DNA of 22,353 nucleotides. Source: a virus. Each line of letters opens with the position of its first letter. The first letter of the stretch is position 1. Shown here piece by piece: positions 13,236 to 21,621 of this stretch. The stretch is from the IMG/VR virus record IMGVR_UViG_3300023198_001654, positions 1 to 22,353 of that record; one strand, given 5' to 3'. A program made the translations under genes and the position numbers. Below the pieces are notes generated by a model that had not been told where the DNA came from, did no database searches, and saw only the letters and a list, made by a program, of their open reading frames with translations.

Positions 13236-16231
13236 CAGATCTCCGCTGGTGCAATCGAGCCCATTACTCGTATAAAGTCTTCCTGATTTTTACGCCAAAC
13301 CTTGTCGGCTTCTTTTTTCAAAACAGTCGCTATCTGTTTTGGGTTGGCATCACTCTTTGCAGTAATTGAGATAGAGGTATCTCCAAAATGTACCGATTGA
13401 ATATTGGGGTTCGATCTAGCTCCCTGTGACAGTTGTTCTCTGGCTTGTGGAGAGTTACGGAAATACTCTGCGGCGTTGCCTTTTTGCATTGCCAGGTTGA
13501 TCATCCTGTTACCTTCGTCATCAAGGCCTGACAGTAACGGTATAACAAACGGATTTAGAGGTTTTGATTTGCCGCCTTGAAAAGATCCTTTTCTTATTGC
13601 TTTTCGCCGAGATTGAACTTTTTCGACTGTGTCGGCAATATTTTTTTCAGAGCTAACCTTGACAAGGTCACCTATTCTACCAGCGGTTTCTCGTAGCTGC
13701 TCTTCATTGGATTTCAACCGGCCACCAAGAGCATCCATGCTTTTTATTATGATGTCAGCTCTCTCGGTAGACGCTGTATTCTGTTCATGGGCGAGCTCTA
13801 TCATTTCCCTGTTCTGTTGATGTACGAGTTCCTGTTGACCTTCCGCTTGTTCTCTCAATCCGTCGATCAAGGCATTCTTGGCATTTTTAAATTCTAAATC
13901 GGAACCAGTTCGTTTTGATGCTTCAAATCTTGCTTCTAATGCCGAGGTAGGTAAACTCTGTGATTCCCCAGTCCATGATCTATCCCTACTTTGCCCAGGC
14001 AAAAACACAGATCGGTCTTTGTTAATTTCGTATTTGTGCTCAATTTCAATTTTCAGTTTTTGTTTTAAATTGGCAATATCTGCCATTAAATCCGTTTCAG
14101 CTGATGTGTTTTGTGTTGGAGCTGCCCCACGACTCATTCCGGCCGCAGATCTATTGGATGACCTGACAGAGCTTAAAATCCGTTCGGAATCCCTAAGTTT
14201 TCCCCGAATAGTTTCAACCGTTTCATCGCCTGGTTTTAAATGCCTAAAGTCTTTTCCATGTTTAATTTTAAAATCTTCAATACGTTTTCCAGCATCAATG
14301 ATAGGGCCAACGATGAGATCATAGAGACCCCAGGCTGCTATAGCCGCAGCAATACCAACGCCAGCTGCCGTAAAAGCCCCGGCCAATCCACCCACGGCCG
14401 TTTTTGCAGCTCCAACAGATGCAACCGTTGTAGTTCCAAGTGCCTTTGTAGCGACAGATGCGGCCATGGCCTTTTTAGCCATGTCAGCAAACCAATCAAT
14501 CATGCGCAATCCACGAAAGGCCAGCATGGCAATTCGCCACTTAACCCATAATTTAACAAGCGTCGTAATGGTGTTGGCAAAACCTTCTGCGCTAGATGTT
14601 GCTCCACCCAATAATTCTGATACCACTGATAGCGCTGGGCTAAACCAACTTGAAAGACTCTCCCCTGCCATCTGGATACCGGGGATAACTGTGTCCCTCA
14701 TGGTTATTCCAAATGATTCCAGAGCTGGAATGACAACGTTTTCCATCCACTGAAAAACCTCTACTGGATCGATGTTTTCTAATCCAGTAAGTATTTTTTG
14801 GATGATGCCAGAGCTATTCAAAACCTTATCTAGAGCATTGCTCCAAACTGAGGTGATCGCCTGTACTCGGCCAGCGGTGGTTTTCAGATATTGCTCATTG
14901 TTTCTCTTGGCGATTCCCTCAGCTTCCTTGATTTTACCTAGTATCGTGCTGATGGATGAGATACTCTCATCACCACTCTCATTTAAACCAGCCATGGCAG
15001 CGGCGGTGGAAACAGCCCGTTGACCAAATAACTCCCTAAGATAATCCATACGCTCAAGGGGTTTAAACCCTTTTAGAACATTTTGAAGTTCACCGAAAAT
15101 ATCTCCAAATGATCTAATATTTCCCTGTTTATCGGCTACTGCAATACCTGATTCAGCAAGCAGTTTTTGGACGCTGCCTTTTGCAAGTTGGGTTAAAATT
15201 CTCCTGACATGAACACCACTTTCCTCTTTTAAACCAGCAGCAGCTAGAGAGGTTGCAATTGCCATGATTTCATCATCAGCTACATCGCCAGTCTTAAATA
15301 AACCAGCAACTTTTTTTGAATAATCAAAAAGCTGCTCAACCACAATGTTCCCAGAATTTGCAGCTGCGGTCATTTTGTCGCCAAGTTTTGTAGCTTCTTC
15401 AATCGCTTTTTCAGTTGTGCTAGTATCTTTTCTAAACATTTGCAGTTGATCAGAAAGGATATCATTTGCCCGAGCTTGATTTAGCACGTTATTTTCAGCA
15501 TCACGGTTTGCCCGAGCAAATAAGGTGCCAACCTTTGATAATTCTACGATTGTATCAGCATTTGTCTGACCAGCTTTTGCCCAAAATAAAGCTGAATTTG
15601 ACATCTCAGCTGCGGCTACTTTCACTTCATCGGCAGCTTCCCTGATGGCATCGCGATATTTTTCAGCTCCCCTGGAACCATGCTCAAAGGCCTTTTCACC
15701 TGCATGGGCAATTGTCATTGTGGCTGTGGTCAGCTCATCAAAACGAAGATAGCGATCCTTAGCCTCACCAATTTTCATCAGCATACGATGGACGCCAACA
15801 AGTGCTATTGTGGCACCTGCGGCATTCCTAACCATCGCACCAAAGCCAGATGACGACCCCTTGCCGATACTCAAAAAAGCTTTTTTGAATTGTTCCCTGG
15901 AACGAATGGCAGCCTTGGCCGCTTTTTCAGCGGCCTTGGCCGCTTTCCGGCTCGCAATCTCGTCACGTTTAATGGCCTGCTCAATCGCCTTCGAGGCTTT
16001 TACAGATTCCTTTTCTGAGGCTTTTACACTTTTTCTGTATTTGGCGACTGCTGCATTCAGTTTGTCCCGAGCTGTTTTTTCTTCCAAAACTGCTCTTGTG
16101 ACTTTACCTGATGACGCCCTCTTTCCCATCTGCTCGAGCTTGGATAGCTGGGTCTCTAAAGCGCGGAGGTTTTGGAGCGACTGCGCAACGTCGAACGATA
16201 TTCTGTAGACCTCCTCTTTTCTTGTCACCAT
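13235..16231 (-). CDS. Tail tape measure protein
   Basis: It sets tail length and occupies the tube lumen. I choose the ATG at 16231 because GGAG lies 6 nt upstream; a TTG at 16267 would add 12 residues without a good site. The product is about 998 aa. Residues ~1-115 form a Lys/Ala/Glu coiled coil with a duplicated KAAEKAAKAA segment. Residues ~150-440 match the tape-measure core, ending KPLERMDYLRELFGQRAVSTAAA. A hydrophobic Gly/Ala region at ~610-645 (AFTAAGVGIAAAIAAWGLYD) is the likely membrane-active segment. The rest is helical. The 5' end overlaps the frame of the G-T chaperone extension. Confidence 0.9.
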   Translation of the reverse strand: MVTRKEEVYRISFDVAQSLQNLRALETQLSKLEQMGKRASSGKVTRAVLEEKTARDKLNAAVAKYRKSVKASEKESVKASKAIEQAIKRDEIASRKAAKAAEKAAKAAIRSREQFKKAFLSIGKGSSSGFGAMVRNAAGATIALVGVHRMLMKIGEAKDRYLRFDELTTATMTIAHAGEKAFEHGSRGAEKYRDAIREAADEVKVAAAEMSNSALFWAKAGQTNADTIVELSKVGTLFARANRDAENNVLNQARANDILSDQLQMFRKDTSTTEKAIEEATKLGDKMTAAANSGNIVVEQLFDYSKKVAGLFKTGDVADDEIMAIATSLAAAGLKEESGVHVRRILTQLAKGSVQKLLAESGIAVADKQGNIRSFGDIFGELQNVLKGFKPLERMDYLRELFGQRAVSTAAAMAGLNESGDESISSISTILGKIKEAEGIAKRNNEQYLKTTAGRVQAITSVWSNALDKVLNSSGIIQKILTGLENIDPVEVFQWMENVVIPALESFGITMRDTVIPGIQMAGESLSSWFSPALSVVSELLGGATSSAEGFANTITTLVKLWVKWRIAMLAFRGLRMIDWFADMAKKAMAASVATKALGTTTVASVGAAKTAVGGLAGAFTAAGVGIAAAIAAWGLYDLIVGPIIDAGKRIEDFKIKHGKDFRHLKPGDETVETIRGKLRDSERILSSVRSSNRSAAGMSRGAAPTQNTSAETDLMADIANLKQKLKIEIEHKYEINKDRSVFLPGQSRDRSWTGESQSLPTSALEARFEASKRTGSDLEFKNAKNALIDGLREQAEGQQELVHQQNREMIELAHEQNTASTERADIIIKSMDALGGRLKSNEEQLRETAGRIGDLVKVSSEKNIADTVEKVQSRRKAIRKGSFQGGKSKPLNPFVIPLLSGLDDEGNRMINLAMQKGNAAEYFRNSPQAREQLSQGARSNPNIQSVHFGDTSISITAKSDANPKQIATVLKKEADKVWRKNQEDFIRVMGSIAPAEI

Positions 16232-16849
16232 CTGTAGCTCCGTCCTTACTATACTGTTGTCGTTCAATCTCGCGATTCAAAAACATAACCTCTTGATATT
16301 TATAAAACTTCGTGACTGGCCATGATTCAACTTCAATAGGGCTCAGTCTAAAATATTTTGCAACTGTAGATATTTCTATTTCGGCAAACCCAACCGCCAG
16401 CGTTTCAGGAAACACAAGGTTGGATGCCCCCCTCTCTTTTACCTCTGTAAGGGGTTTTCCTTTGTATCGAGAGGTTCCAACAAAAAAGGGAAGCAATCCT
16501 TGTAGTTGGCTGCTATCGATGACACAATCGCTGTATATAATTCACTCGGCCTTCTTCGAAATAGAGAACACATTCCGATATCATCACAGTCTTCACCGTC
16601 TATTTTGGCATTTGATAGCAGCATCTGTGTGAGGTCAAATAATGTTTCGGCATCTTTCACTTTTGTTTTAATGAGTTCAATTAGGCCATCTCTTTTTAAA
16701 CCCTCTTCAAACAAATCTTGATGCCTAATCGCAAACCCTACACCGTCGATAGTATTCATGATCGGTATTTTATATTCATGTTCATCAGTTTTCACTGTGA
16801 CAAACTCTTTTTTTTCTTCTTCTTCTTTTTGGTTTTCAGAATTACTCAT
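16104..16849 (-). CDS. Tail assembly chaperone G-T fusion (made by -1 frameshift)
   Basis: The product combines the first 123 codons of the G frame with the overlapping -1 frame that runs to a stop at 16104-16106. The switch occurs on TTTTTTG at 16487-16481 (minus strand), giving about 248 aa. The extension begins VGTSRYKGKPLTEVK and includes AEIEISTVAKYFRLSPIEVESWP, like the T domain that recruits the tape measure and tube subunits. The -1 frame has no good start codon of its own. Its tail overlaps the tape measure start by 128 bp, as in other phages. The coordinates given span both frames. Confidence 0.75.
16439..16849 (-). CDS. Tail assembly chaperone G
   Basis: An in-frame product of 136 aa, ending at 16439. 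It is acidic and helical: NQKEEEEKKEFVTVKTDEHE, then a core (GVGFAIRHQDLFEEGLKRDG, LIELIKTKVKDAETLFDLTQ, SELYTAIVSSIAANYKDCFP). It lies just upstream of the tape measure, which is the normal place of gene G analogs. The protein is thought to coat the tape measure during tail assembly in excess of the frameshifted G-T form. The ribosome binding site is weak (AAGGTAC, about 13 nt from the ATG). Confidence 0.75.
   Translation of the reverse strand: MSNSENQKEEEEKKEFVTVKTDEHEYKIPIMNTIDGVGFAIRHQDLFEEGLKRDGLIELIKTKVKDAETLFDLTQMLLSNAKIDGEDCDDIGMCSLFRRRPSELYTAIVSSIAANYKDCFPFLLEPLDTKENPLQR
16441..16487 (-). promoter_or_regulatory. -1 programmed ribosomal frameshift signal
   Basis: The heptamer T-TTT-TTG (minus strand 16487-16481) fits X-XXY-YYZ in the G reading frame (codons CCT TTT TTG). 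Five nt later a stem forms between ACCTCT (minus 16475-16470) and AGAGGT (16446-16441), with an inner 4-bp AAGG/CCTT stem. Slipping one base back leads directly into the open T frame. Slippery site, spacing and hairpin together make a typical -1 signal. Confidence 0.8.
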
Positions 16850-16870
16850 TTGTTCAACTTGTACCTTTTT

Positions 16871-17359
16871 TTATGGGGTTATAGCAGGAAGCCTTAACCC
16901 ATGAAACATTGCCATTCGGTCGATTTCTAGTTTGACAGTTACAGGAGGCGCTTCTTTTTCTCTTTTCCATTCCCCTTTGTCTATTACTCGACATCCAACT
17001 CCAACAACACTAGCTGTTCCACCGGTGCCGATGTCTGTGATAACGATAGGCATAGCAACACCAAACCCGTCAAATAATTCGAGGTGAGCCAGGGAAAAAG
17101 CCCCTTGTGCGAATCTAAACTCCATCTCACCGCCAGTGTTACGGTTACTCAAAAAGCAAGCCCCCCCCCCAAGAGATGGAAATCGCTTTGCTCTTGGGGT
17201 GAGGAATCTGCATTTAATAAAATCAAGTCCACCCATTCTCGTAAGGGGCCACCCAACATTCACAACGGAGTCAGTCATGCAATATGGGACTTGATTCACA
17301 TCGCTGGTTTGGGGGTATACCCCAATTATCTCCGCTATTGTTTTGAGTGGGTTAGCCAT
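16871..17359 (-). CDS. Unknown tail protein (between tube and chaperones)
   Basis: A 162-aa protein starting 3 bp after the tube gene's stop. Its sequence looks beta-rich, with Gly-rich turns (PSLGGGACFLSN) and a C-terminal segment GTASVVGVGCRVIDKGEW then PPVTVKLEIDRMAMFHG that is reminiscent of tail tube subunits. It could be a second tube-type or tube-initiator protein, but I do not recognise a family. Its coding sequence contains a run of 10 G residues (minus strand, 17170-17161) that encodes GGGA, a possible slippage site. Confidence 0.6.
   Translation of the reverse strand: MANPLKTIAEIIGVYPQTSDVNQVPYCMTDSVVNVGWPLTRMGGLDFIKCRFLTPRAKRFPSLGGGACFLSNRNTGGEMEFRFAQGAFSLAHLELFDGFGVAMPIVITDIGTGGTASVVGVGCRVIDKGEWKREKEAPPVTVKLEIDRMAMFHGLRLPAITP
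17161..17170. repeat. Ten-base homopolymer (C10 on +, G10 in the coding strand)
   Basis: Ten consecutive C residues on the + strand lie inside the 162-aa tail gene. With ten bases the frame is intact. Any gain or loss that is not a multiple of three would truncate the protein. Such tracts can mediate phase variation but are also classic sites of sequencing or assembly error. Confidence 0.9.
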
Positions 17360-17362
17360 GAT

Positions 17363-17818
17363 TTATGCCGCCGTCACAATCGTAAACCCGCCAGTTTTAA
17401 CTTTCATTACAGGGCAAACAACAGTGAAAGTACTCGTGTTTGTTTCCGCCGACCGAACAACCTCGCTATGTTTTTCAAAAAAACAATAATCTGAACTACA
17501 GTTGAGCTCCGGTGTTACTGGATCGGTGTAGGCAAAAGCAATGGCATTCCCGAGATTGGCAAGAATACTCAATGTACTCATACTGGGAGATGAGTCAGAC
17601 ACTTCAAAAACCAACTTGCCAGATGTGGTCCTAATTTTGTTGGCAGTTGTCATTCCGGAATCTACTTTAGTCAGTGTAAACTTTGCATCATCCGGTATCG
17701 CACTGACCTTATTTAGGCCATCAACCGTCAAGGCTGCGTCCAAATCTGCTGAGGTAATTACCAGCGAAATACCGCCGGCATCGTTCGGTTGAAAATTATC
17801 AGGTGCATCATTCCACAT
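17363..17818 (-). CDS. Tail tube protein
   Basis: A 151-aa protein placed directly after the sheath, the standard tube position. The sequence is beta-rich, with DAGGISLVITSADLDAALTV near the N-terminus, a central FTLTKVDSGMTTANKIRTTS and a C-terminal TSTFTVVCPVMKVKTGG. Size and layout fit small tube proteins of the DUF3277/KPP10 kind that partner DUF3383 sheaths, though the match by eye is loose. A GGGGG stretch precedes the ATG. Confidence 0.65.
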   Translation of the reverse strand: MWNDAPDNFQPNDAGGISLVITSADLDAALTVDGLNKVSAIPDDAKFTLTKVDSGMTTANKIRTTSGKLVFEVSDSSPSMSTLSILANLGNAIAFAYTDPVTPELNCSSDYCFFEKHSEVVRSAETNTSTFTVVCPVMKVKTGGFTIVTAA

Positions 17819-17829
17819 GATTTACCCCC

Positions 17830-19254
17830 TTATGCCGCTGCCGTGGCGGTAGCCACAACCTGGTTAACTGCATACGCGCTAATAATTGCGGCAACATCAG
17901 CAAGCGTAAGCGTATGAGTTGCTTTTTCGATGAGTGCAATATCAGCGGCGGATGGCACATTGATAGTATAGGTGTCCGCGCATTTACGGTTGACCAAAAT
18001 ATCGATATATTTGAAAATTATCGCAGTGATTGACTGTATGTCGGCATCGCTAAATACAACCTCGTTCTGTTCCAAAAATGCGCCAATTTCTTCTGCGCTT
18101 CTGAGCTCAGCCCAAGAGTACCCCACTCGATGTTTCATTTCGATGCCGGAAAAAGTCAACCCATGATTGCAATATTTATTTGACATCGGGGCAACGATAT
18201 AATCGCAATTTATAGCATTCAAGGATGCTATTTCAGTTGGTGTTAACGGAATAATTGTGGTGCCATCTGGGTCAAGCCCGGATTCATAAACGCCCGTAAG
18301 GGGATTGTTTGCAAAACTTGCAGACCCCTCCGGCCTGGTTAGCAATTGACCGTTTTCAGTTGCCGAGGGGTAATCCCCAACGTGCTCGGTATAAATGCCT
18401 CGAGCGTAGCTATTGCTACCAGCTGACAACAGATATGCAATATTGGTGGTATCGGTTGAATCCTTAGCTAACACATCTCTCACATTTAACAACATGATTT
18501 TGCCGTAAGACGCGCAGGCGGTCCCAAGTGCGTTTTGCTGTGCAGTACTCGCACCAATTTCATGGATGATGCGGATTTCGTCGTTTATTGCCAACGCGGC
18601 GGCTAATGCATCATCAGGGTCCTCGGCATCAAGCCCTGGGGAAGAAAATGCCTGGCTCGCAATGTTAAGCAATGTAGATCCAGTGATATCGGTACCTGCT
18701 CCACCTGTTGGGCCTGTAATTGCTACCGTGGCAGATGAATCCCCACTTGTACTATTGTAAAGCACCATATTGCCAAGAGAGTCGATTTCCACTGTGCAAG
18801 CAGCCCAATCGCCGGCAAGAGCCTGTACAGCTGTTTCAATGATCGCAGCTACATCAGCCATTGTACTCACACCTGCCATTGTTCCAGTGGTTACCAAAAC
18901 CGTTGGAACACCACCAATGGACACGCCAAAATCGCCAGCGGTCACCGCTTGCCAGGTGGCGATTGTGCTTCCAACCTGCTTCATTACAAACGAGGCAGAT
19001 ATCGCGCTTTCCACCCATCTAATCACATATGCCGCAGCAACATTGCCAGAAAACCAAAGTTTTGCGGCCCATGCCGCAGCCGTCGTGGTTGTGTCTAAAA
19101 TTGTCGCATAGTCACTTCTCGTAATTGTTCTAACACGCTGGTATGCCGGCACTTCTGATGCATTAACAATCAGACCGGGCACTGAAAATCCAGCACTTTG
19201 AGCTGGAACAGCTGTTAGAGCAATCGAAAAAGAAACTTTATCTGAGAGTTTCAT
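17830..19254 (-). CDS. Contractile tail sheath protein, DUF3383-like
   Basis: A 474-aa protein that forms the contractile outer tail, so the phage is a myovirus. The DUF3383-type layout is visible: a beta N-terminus (SFSIALTAVPAQSAGFSVPG, ending RVRTITRSDYATIL), an inserted middle domain rich in Ala/Gly/Thr/Ser (~110-215), then NDEIRIIHEIGASTAQQNAL, EHVGDYPSATENGQLL, and the C-terminal region GLTFSGIEMKHRVGYSWAE with VNRKCADTYTINVPSAADIA. GGAG lies 7 nt before the ATG, inside the end of the previous gene. Confidence 0.82.
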   Translation of the reverse strand: MKLSDKVSFSIALTAVPAQSAGFSVPGLIVNASEVPAYQRVRTITRSDYATILDTTTTAAAWAAKLWFSGNVAAAYVIRWVESAISASFVMKQVGSTIATWQAVTAGDFGVSIGGVPTVLVTTGTMAGVSTMADVAAIIETAVQALAGDWAACTVEIDSLGNMVLYNSTSGDSSATVAITGPTGGAGTDITGSTLLNIASQAFSSPGLDAEDPDDALAAALAINDEIRIIHEIGASTAQQNALGTACASYGKIMLLNVRDVLAKDSTDTTNIAYLLSAGSNSYARGIYTEHVGDYPSATENGQLLTRPEGSASFANNPLTGVYESGLDPDGTTIIPLTPTEIASLNAINCDYIVAPMSNKYCNHGLTFSGIEMKHRVGYSWAELRSAEEIGAFLEQNEVVFSDADIQSITAIIFKYIDILVNRKCADTYTINVPSAADIALIEKATHTLTLADVAAIISAYAVNQVVATATAAA

Positions 19255-19258
19255 TTTT

Positions 19259-19774
19259 TTACTCCAATGTTAACGCGTCGGATATATCAACGCTGTCAAC
19301 TTTATGATTATAATTTTTGTGTGTGTGAGTGATAACCGTTCGGACCTTCACCACCATCCATTGATGATAATATATCCGCTCATCGTCTTCATCTGTGTCG
19401 TCTTCGATTTCTACAAGTTCTCTAAATCCAAAATTGGATCGGCGCTTGATGTTTATAATGGCTTGTTCTTTTTCACAAGCCACGCCACATGCACCCAGCC
19501 ATCTCATACCAAATTCACTATTATAGAGATCGACTCTAAGGGTAACTAAAAATTGACCATGCGATTCAGACAAAACAGTATATGGGTCCTCCCCTGTTAT
19601 ACCCGATGTCTGATCGCCTCTAATGGTTTTACCCTCAGGCACCATCCTCGTGGCCCTGTAAGTTATATATGGCACTTCTTTTCTTGCTTTTGCATCTGCC
19701 CACCGATAATGATGGACTTCACTACATCCAAATGTTGCGCCACATGCAACCAGCCAATTTCTAATTCCGTCCAT
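19259..19774 (-). CDS. Neck / tail terminator protein
   Basis: A 171-aa protein immediately upstream of the sheath. It has the typical terminator layout: an N-terminal helix (GIRNWLVACGATF), then VPYITYRATRMVPEGKT, QFLVTLRVDLYNSEFGMRWLG, and RIYYHQWMVVKVRTVITHTHK near the end. This resembles phage neck terminator (gp12/LIC_12616-type) proteins that close the tail end and attach to the head. Four Cys residues lie in the first 100 positions. It overlaps the gp10-like gene by 14 bp. Confidence 0.7.
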   Translation of the reverse strand: MDGIRNWLVACGATFGCSEVHHYRWADAKARKEVPYITYRATRMVPEGKTIRGDQTSGITGEDPYTVLSESHGQFLVTLRVDLYNSEFGMRWLGACGVACEKEQAIINIKRRSNFGFRELVEIEDDTDEDDERIYYHQWMVVKVRTVITHTHKNYNHKVDSVDISDALTLE

Positions 19775-20129
19775 GTATAAGGCCCTTAAATGAGCGCTTT
19801 AAGCGCCCTGTTTTTACACGATCACAAGCCACTGAAATATCATCGGCAATCAAATCAGCAACGATTTGAAGACTGTCGTCACCATCGCCATCTATAAAAT
19901 TTTCTTGTGCTTTGCTCATTTCAATCCCCCATCCGTTGGATGCAGCTTCCGCACGTTCAATAAATTTTGAAGGTGTTATTTTGTTAGTGCCATCGTTTTG
20001 ATAACGACACACATCAGCAACCAGGGTATTGCTATTTACCGGATAGCTTCCCTGGCTCTCCACTGTTATCGACAGACTTTGAAGACGCCTTACTCGGTTT
20101 ATCGTTTTTCTGATTTCCGCTGCCAACAT
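19761..20129 (-). CDS. Head-tail joining protein, HK97 gp10-like
   Basis: A 122-aa basic-to-mixed protein with the C-terminal signature ADDISVACDRVKTGRLKRSFKG, where R-x-K/T-G-R-L-x-x-S matches gp10-like joining proteins. The ATG at 20129 has AAGGTG upstream and lies inside the preceding gene, giving a 98-bp overlap in another frame. It likely sits in the neck between head completion and terminator proteins. Confidence 0.7.
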   Translation of the reverse strand: MLAAEIRKTINRVRRLQSLSITVESQGSYPVNSNTLVADVCRYQNDGTNKITPSKFIERAEAASNGWGIEMSKAQENFIDGDGDDSLQIVADLIADDISVACDRVKTGRLKRSFKGLIHGRN

Positions 20130-20451
20130 TCTTCTTCACCTTACCAACTTTGGCCTTTTTGTTTACCCTGCCAACCGTAGACGGTTTCAGGAGCACCTTT
20201 TTGGCGAGAAACTCTACACTGTCTTCGTCCTTGGGACACTCTTTCAAAAGCTCCATATCTCTGGGCAGATAGTCGTCAAAAGTCAATTTTGAGTGTTTAC
20301 GAAGAGTAAATAAATCGGCGGCACACACCGGATCATTTTGTGGATCCAGTTGCGTATAGTTGTGTTTACCTGGTCTAGTATACAGGACATTTATTGTCCC
20401 ATCCCTGTCAGTGTAGGCAACTCGTTGTGACATCGCGCACATTATCAACAT
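20032..20451 (-). CDS. Hypothetical neck/connector protein with basic Lys-rich tail
   Basis: I choose the ATG at 20451, one base after the previous stop and with AAGGA about 9 nt upstream; an ATG at 20505 would lie deep in the previous gene. The product is 139 aa. The first half is compact (SQRVAYTDRDGTINVLYTRPG) and ends PKDEDSVEFLAKKVLLKPS. The C-terminal ~50 residues are Lys/Ser/Gly-rich (KKAKVGKVKKNVGSGNQ), likely disordered and nucleic-acid or capsid binding. That tail is encoded by the stretch overlapping the gp10-like gene. Family unknown. Confidence 0.6.
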   Translation of the reverse strand: MLIMCAMSQRVAYTDRDGTINVLYTRPGKHNYTQLDPQNDPVCAADLFTLRKHSKLTFDDYLPRDMELLKECPKDEDSVEFLAKKVLLKPSTVGRVNKKAKVGKVKKNVGSGNQKNDKPSKASSKSVDNSGEPGKLSGK

Positions 20452-20452
20452 T

Positions 20453-21334
20453 TTACCAATTCCTTTCGAAAATTTGTGGGTGATCTTGTAGTTCACCATC
20501 ATCATTTATGCCATCGCCATCCAGGTCAACCCAAATAGGTTTTCGGCATAATTTCTCGAAGGCGGCGGAATACGCCCTCTCATATACCGCCAATTCATCA
20601 GCGGTATTCTTGTCACCATCTCTTGCCCAAACAACTGCAACCAGCGCCATCAGAGGCGGAATAATCAAGCGCTGGTCTTTGATGCGAGTGATATCAAGGA
20701 GACGGTCCTCAAGGTCTGTTCTGAGCTCGTCTTGTGCTATCTCTATGGTTATACTAAAATTGTCCTCCGGGGAGGTCAGAGCTTTGTATGCTCGCTTGTA
20801 TGCGACTTTAAATAATCGTGTAAATCCAGATGGGTCAAATTGCAGAAAACCCTCTACCTCGAAAAGCTCTGTTACGGCACCACCTGTCCCAGCAGGTGTC
20901 CACGTTACAACCAGGGTGGTCCCGATCGGAAAATCATCCTCATCGGAAAAATCAACAGTTGCATCAACAAACAACCTGTAAACTGATGCACCTGCTTCGA
21001 AATCACGATCAACAAAATTTTCCAGGGTAGCAGTTAAATTGTCCGAATCCCAACCCTCAACGGTATGGTCTTCATATCCCAAAATCCCCACTATTCGGAT
21101 AATGTCCCCAGTCTTTAAGTCTTCAGAACCAGCAGACATGACTATAGATGTGGAATATCTCGTTGAATCATATGCAAGGGTTTCCGGTGACTCCAAAAAC
21201 ACTTGCTCAGATGCCAGTAATTCAGTTCCCTCGTCGTTTGAAATCTGTATGGATATAGAGTTTAGATCATCTAGTTTCCAAGTTGTCGGAAACCAAAATC
21301 TAAGCGTTTCTGTTGCGCCTGTTATGGTTCTCAT
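20453..21334 (-). CDS. Head-tail connector-like structural protein with calcium-type loop
   Basis: A 293-aa protein coupled to its upstream neighbour by ATGA. The first ~150 residues look beta-sandwich-like. The centre (FTRLFKVAYKRAYKALTSPE, then ELRTDLEDRLLDITRIKDQR) and DELAVYERAYSAAFEKLCRK are helical and resemble head-tail connectors. The C-terminus has VDLDGDGINDDGE (269-281), with Asp at 270, 272 and 274, a thrombospondin type-3/EF-like calcium loop. Its position fits an adaptor or neck component. The family as a whole is not certain. Confidence 0.6.
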   Translation of the reverse strand: MRTITGATETLRFWFPTTWKLDDLNSISIQISNDEGTELLASEQVFLESPETLAYDSTRYSTSIVMSAGSEDLKTGDIIRIVGILGYEDHTVEGWDSDNLTATLENFVDRDFEAGASVYRLFVDATVDFSDEDDFPIGTTLVVTWTPAGTGGAVTELFEVEGFLQFDPSGFTRLFKVAYKRAYKALTSPEDNFSITIEIAQDELRTDLEDRLLDITRIKDQRLIIPPLMALVAVVWARDGDKNTADELAVYERAYSAAFEKLCRKPIWVDLDGDGINDDGELQDHPQIFERNW

Positions 21335-21621
21335 AGGTCAAACTCTGTCTTAAACTCAGACCTGCTGACAATGGGGTTTCCATCAATAGTGCCTGAAAAC
21401 TCCGCATAATATCGCTGCTTTACAGTTGAGTGAGGCGTTGGATATGCACAAGAATATATACCAAGTGATTCCCTGGTAACATTTTCGGTATCTGTTAAAA
21501 TAACAGCTCGACTATCATCATATATTTTCAGCGTTGGTGTAGTCACATCTGATAACTCATCATCAGTGTCCGTAAATGTAACCCGAAGGACGATGGTTGT
21601 CCCGGCTTCCACGGTCGTCAT
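21331..21621 (-). CDS. Small beta-rich structural protein (96 aa)
   Basis: A 96-aa protein with ATGA overlaps at both ends, so it is tightly coupled between the repeat protein and the connector. The pattern TTIVLRVTFTDTDDELSDVT followed by LKIYDDSRAVILTDT and KQRYYAEFSGTIDGNP looks like an immunoglobulin-like beta fold, as found in small phage virion accessory proteins. No family is assigned. A role in head decoration or neck assembly is inferred from neighbours. Confidence 0.6.
   Translation of the reverse strand: MTTVEAGTTIVLRVTFTDTDDELSDVTTPTLKIYDDSRAVILTDTENVTRESLGIYSCAYPTPHSTVKQRYYAEFSGTIDGNPIVSRSEFKTEFDL

Noticed and set aside
15900-15955. Direct DNA repeat in the tape measure gene
   Set aside because: It encodes a duplicated Lys-Ala-Ala coiled-coil segment, common in tape measure proteins.
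16104-16496. The T frame as a separate gene with its own start
   Set aside because: It lacks a good start and ribosome binding site, and the slip site places it as the extension of G.
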